A stretch of 64,000 nucleotides of DNA from JANQOZ01 sp045106555 (GTDB lineage Bacteria > Pseudomonadota > Gammaproteobacteria > Xanthomonadales > SZUA-38). Numbering within the stretch: the first letter of the stretch is position 1; each line of letters starts with the position of its first letter. The stretch lies in NCBI GenBank assembly GCA_045106555.1, contig JBGCET010000021.1, positions 77,482-141,481 on the forward strand, read 5' to 3'. The notes under the pieces were generated by a model, which was not told the origin of the DNA, did no database searches, and saw only the letters and a list, made by a program, of their open reading frames with translations. Both the position numbers and the translations under genes were made by a program. Below, piece after piece: positions 61,607-64,000 of the stretch.

Positions 61607-61881
61607 GCCTGGGAACCTGTTGCCACCTGGGTGTCCAGTCTCAGAGCATGAATGTCGGTTTCCATCATGTCTCCCAGCGCCTTATACACCAGCCGATGGC
61701 AGGCCAGAGGGGGTTTACCTGCAAATGCAGCAGCACTGATGCTAACAGCAAAGTGTCCGCGCCCGTCCCGGGCCCCTGCATGACCGCGATGAAGATGGCT
61801 CTCATCGTCAATACTCAAATGCTCCGGGGCCAAATCTGCTTGCAAACGGTGGCGCATCTTCTGCATGCGCTCTTCGTTCAC
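61603..61881 (-). CDS. BolA-family protein
   Basis: 92 residues. The class II KH-like BolA fold: MRHRLQADLAPEHLSIDDES, then HFAVSISAAAFAGKPPLACHRLVY with the conserved His in CHRLVYKAL, and LGDMMETDIHAL. BolA proteins bind monothiol glutaredoxins and Fe-S clusters or DNA. It overlaps yciI by 4 nt and the ppiC-type gene by 4 nt. Confidence 0.92.
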   Translation of the reverse strand: MNEERMQKMRHRLQADLAPEHLSIDDESHLHRGHAGARDGRGHFAVSISAAAFAGKPPLACHRLVYKALGDMMETDIHALRLDTQVATGSQA

Positions 61882-62177
61882 GGCAACACCTTAAAGAACG
61901 GTTTCACGGTTACCTCGGCATAGACGCCAGCCGCCCCATAGGGGTCAGCATCCGCCCAGGCGGTGGCACTTTCAAGGGAGTCAAACTCGGCCAATATCAG
62001 ACTGCCTGTCACGCCAGTTGCGGCGATGTCCTCGCTATCGGCTGCGGGAAATGGCCCGGCGACCACCAATCGCCCCTCAGCGCTGAGTGATTTCAAGCGG
62101 GCCAGATGGTCTTCTCTCGCGCCGGCTCTAGCGGCAGCGGCCTCGGGTGCGTCTGTCCCAATAATGGCGTATAGCAT
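61878..62177 (-). CDS. YciI-family protein
   Basis: 99 residues. Ferredoxin-like alpha-beta fold of the YciI family: MLYAIIGTD, then ARAGAREDHLARLKSLSAEG with the conserved His-Asp region, LVVAGPFPA, SLILAEFDSLESATAWADADPY and VYAEVTVKPF. No clear biochemical role. First gene of a three-gene overlapping operon with bolA and ppiC types. Confidence 0.92.
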   Translation of the reverse strand: MLYAIIGTDAPEAAAARAGAREDHLARLKSLSAEGRLVVAGPFPAADSEDIAATGVTGSLILAEFDSLESATAWADADPYGAAGVYAEVTVKPFFKVLP

Positions 62178-62341
62178 CTTGTGGTCCTGGCAGTGGTTTT
62201 TGTCTGGGCAGTCATCATAACGTGTTTCCTTAGGTCTTCCTCACGATCACCCTGATCCATTCAAGGCCACTGAGCGACCATTGCAGGACTGGCGGCGGAG
62301 TCTGTTAGAATTCGCGTCCCCACGATGACGACATCGCAGCT

Positions 62342-63238
62342 TTGACCAGCCAACCTTCATCAACAAATGACCAGCCTGATGCTGATGACCCGGAGACCGG
62401 GAGCCCTGCCGAGGCAGATGGCAACGGTGTTGACGACAGTCATAGCGCCACCGTTGGGCCGGCCCAGGTAGAAATGCCGTTTGCGGTGGTCGGCGGCCAG
62501 CCCTTTACCCAGCTGCCCACGGACCTGTATATCCCACCCGACGCGCTGGAGGTGTTTCTGGAGGCCTTTGAGGGACCTCTGGACCTGCTGCTATACCTGA
62601 TTCGACGGCAAAACCTGGACATCCTGGATATCCCCATCGCCGATATTACTCAGCAGTACATTGAGTACATCGAACTGATGACCGATATGAAGTTTGAACT
62701 GGCGGCTGAGTACCTGCTGATGGCGGCAATCCTGGCGGAAATCAAATCCCGCATGCTGCTGCCCCGGCCGGTGACGGAAGAGGAAGAAGAAGGCGACCCC
62801 AGGGCTGAACTGGTCCGCAGACTGCAGGAATATGAACGTTTCAAGAAAGCCGCGGAAGATTTGGACGCCCTGCCCCGGCTGGAACGGGATTTCAGTATGG
62901 CGGTGGCCTTTATCGGCGAACGCTCGGTGGTCACCGTGCCGCCGGATATCGAATTGAAAGAACTGCTGCTGGCACTGAAAGAAACCATGGAACGGGCTGA
63001 ACTTTTCGCCCATCACGCCATTTCCCGGGAACCGTTGTCGGTACGAGAGCGTATGACGCGCATTGTTGACCGGCTGAGCGCTGACGAATTTACTCCATTC
63101 GCCGACCTGTTTGACCTTGAAGAGGGCCGCGGTGGCGTAGTGGTGACGTTTCTCGCAATTTTGGAGCTAATCAAACATACCCTGGTGGATATCGTACAAA
63201 ACGAGGCCATGGGGCCCATTTACGTGAAAGCCGTATGA
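62342..63238 (+). CDS. scpA: Segregation and condensation protein A
   Basis: 298 residues if the TTG at 62342 is used. ATG 62474 (MPFAVVGGQPF), with AGG 6 nt before it, gives 254 residues and removes an acidic, low-complexity N-terminus, so the true start is uncertain. The kleisin: DALEVFLEAFEGPLDLLLYLI is its SMC-neck-binding N-terminus, split here as EVFLEAFEGPLDLL; NLDILDIPIADITQQYIEYI follows; and the C-terminal winged helix is FADLFDLEEGRGGVVVTFLA. It bridges SMC heads with ScpB. Overlaps scpB by 4 nt. Confidence 0.93.
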   Translation: MTSQPSSTNDQPDADDPETGSPAEADGNGVDDSHSATVGPAQVEMPFAVVGGQPFTQLPTDLYIPPDALEVFLEAFEGPLDLLLYLIRRQNLDILDIPIADITQQYIEYIELMTDMKFELAAEYLLMAAILAEIKSRMLLPRPVTEEEEEGDPRAELVRRLQEYERFKKAAEDLDALPRLERDFSMAVAFIGERSVVTVPPDIELKELLLALKETMERAELFAHHAISREPLSVRERMTRIVDRLSADEFTPFADLFDLEEGRGGVVVTFLAILELIKHTLVDIVQNEAMGPIYVKAV

Positions 63239-64000
63239 ACGCTGACCTATTAAAAAATATCATTGAAGCCGCCCTGCTGGCCGCTGAACAACCGCTCAAC
63301 TTAAATCAACTAAGCGCGCTGTTTGAAGAAAGCCAGGCACCGGCCCACGCGGATCTCAGCCAGGCCTTAGAAGCCCTGTCCAACGACTGCGAGAATCGTG
63401 GCGTTGAATTGTCTAAAGTCGCCAGCGGGTACCGACTGCAGGTCAAACCGGACATGCAGCCCTGGATTTCCAGGCTGTGGGCGGAAAAGCCCCCTAGATA
63501 CTCCCGTGCATTGCTGGAGACATTGGCCATCATTGCCTACCGTCAGCCCATGACCCGGGCCGAAATTGAGCAGATTCGCGGGGTTGCAGTCAGCTCCAAC
63601 ATCATGCGAACCCTGCAAGAGCGGGAATGGGTGCGGATTGTTGGCCACCGGGACGTACCCGGCAGACCTGCGCTGGTGGGAACCACCAAACGATTTCTCG
63701 ACTACTTCGACCTGGCTAGCCTGGACGAATTGCCCAGCCTGGCCGAGCTGAAAGACCTGGGCGAACTTGAGCCTGAGCTGGAATTGGAGGTGGCGGCAGC
63801 TGCCGCAGGCGCCTCACAGGAGGGAGTTGGAGAAGGCGAGAAGACGTTGGTCGACGAGCCGGAAAGTAGTAGCGCTGAGTCTGAGTCTGAGTCTGAGTCT
63901 GAGTCTGAGTCTGAGTCTGAGTCTGAGTCTGAGTCTGAGTCTGAGTCTGAGTCTGAGTCTGAGTCTGAGTCTGAGTCTGAGTCTGAGTCTGAGCCCGAGT
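63235..64000 (+). CDS. scpB: Segregation and condensation protein B (3' end outside window)
   Basis: At least 255 residues, open at the window end. Two winged-helix domains: MNADLLKNIIEAALLAAEQ at the start, GYRLQVKPDMQPWISRLW, LLETLAIIAYRQPMTRAEIE, IRGVAVSSNIMRTLQEREW and VPGRPALVGTTKRFLDYF. ScpB binds ScpA and the SMC complex. After residue 185 comes a long acidic tail, and from residue 215 a pure Glu-Ser repeat encoded by (GAGTCT)19. The ATG overlaps the scpA stop (ATGA). Confidence 0.95.
   Translation, partial: MNADLLKNIIEAALLAAEQPLNLNQLSALFEESQAPAHADLSQALEALSNDCENRGVELSKVASGYRLQVKPDMQPWISRLWAEKPPRYSRALLETLAIIAYRQPMTRAEIEQIRGVAVSSNIMRTLQEREWVRIVGHRDVPGRPALVGTTKRFLDYFDLASLDELPSLAELKDLGELEPELELEVAAAAAGASQEGVGEGEKTLVDEPESSSAESESESESESESESESESESESESESESESESESESESEPE
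63877..63990 (+). repeat. Hexanucleotide microsatellite (GAGTCT)19
   Basis: Nineteen perfect GAGTCT units in frame with scpB, coding for alternating Glu and Ser, followed by GAGCCC and GAGT at the window end. Slippage would add or drop Glu-Ser pairs without changing frame. Confidence 0.97.

Overview
The window looks like chromosome of a free-living, probably marine, Gammaproteobacterium with GC-rich, densely packed genes. The best evidence is gene order. tig-clpP-clpX-lon-hupB-(tRNA-Val, tRNA-Asp)-ppiD facing fabI, yafS-like-rnhA-dnaQ, smc-zipA-ligA, yciI-bolA-ppiC and scpA-scpB are arrangements I know from Pseudomonas and relatives. A 180-kDa-type NAD-glutamate dehydrogenase, an NhaD Na+/H+ antiporter and MltF fit the same picture. 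I cannot name a genus.

Layout. 1-9 kb: N-terminal part of NAD-glutamate dehydrogenase, an acyl-CoA dehydrogenase, an ArsR-methyltransferase fusion just upstream of cobalamin-dependent methionine synthase metH, then three small conserved genes (DUF4287, DUF2058, a four-helix membrane protein). 9-19 kb: mltF, a convergent PP2C phosphatase / Ser-Thr kinase pair, a pentaheme cytochrome c, nhaD, dnaQ, rnhA and a YafS-like methyltransferase. 19-29 kb: fabI, ppiD, two tRNAs, hupB, lon (with a good sigma-32 promoter), clpX, clpP and tig, i.e. the folding and proteolysis block. 29-36 kb: a four-tRNA operon, a cNMP/rhodanese protein, csrA with two GGA-loop hairpins in its leader, tRNA-Ser, a two-component pair, leucine dehydrogenase, and tRNA-Arg. 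Both + strand tRNA genes here carry unusual hairpin-rich repeats at their 3' sides, each containing a degenerate copy of a tRNA 3' end.

35-45 kb: a VOC protein and an OsmC protein, then a tightly overlapping operon of membrane-lipid modification genes: desaturase, COG2907 flavoprotein, DUF1365, CFA-like methylase, DUF2878, and a second and different CFA-like methylase. A MATE exporter and a Cro/CI-type regulator follow. This is the best candidate for an incompletely described pathway; it probably makes a methylated and perhaps oxidised fatty acid on phospholipids. The first methylase lacks two residues used by true cyclopropane synthases to bind bicarbonate.

45-54 kb: a TIR-TolB-like-TPR protein, a GNAT, an NTF2-like protein, a 2OG-Fe(II) oxygenase-like protein, and a 2-oxoacid:ferredoxin oxidoreductase (alpha-gamma fusion plus beta) transcribed after a GltD-like flavin/iron-sulfur protein that could pass its electrons to NAD(P). 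54-64 kb: ligA, zipA, smc, then divergent queF behind a terminator-like hairpin, ppiC-type lipoprotein, bolA, yciI, and scpA-scpB. ScpB runs off the window inside a (GAGTCT)19 tract that encodes a Glu-Ser tail.

I see no prophage, insertion sequence, CRISPR array or conjugative genes.
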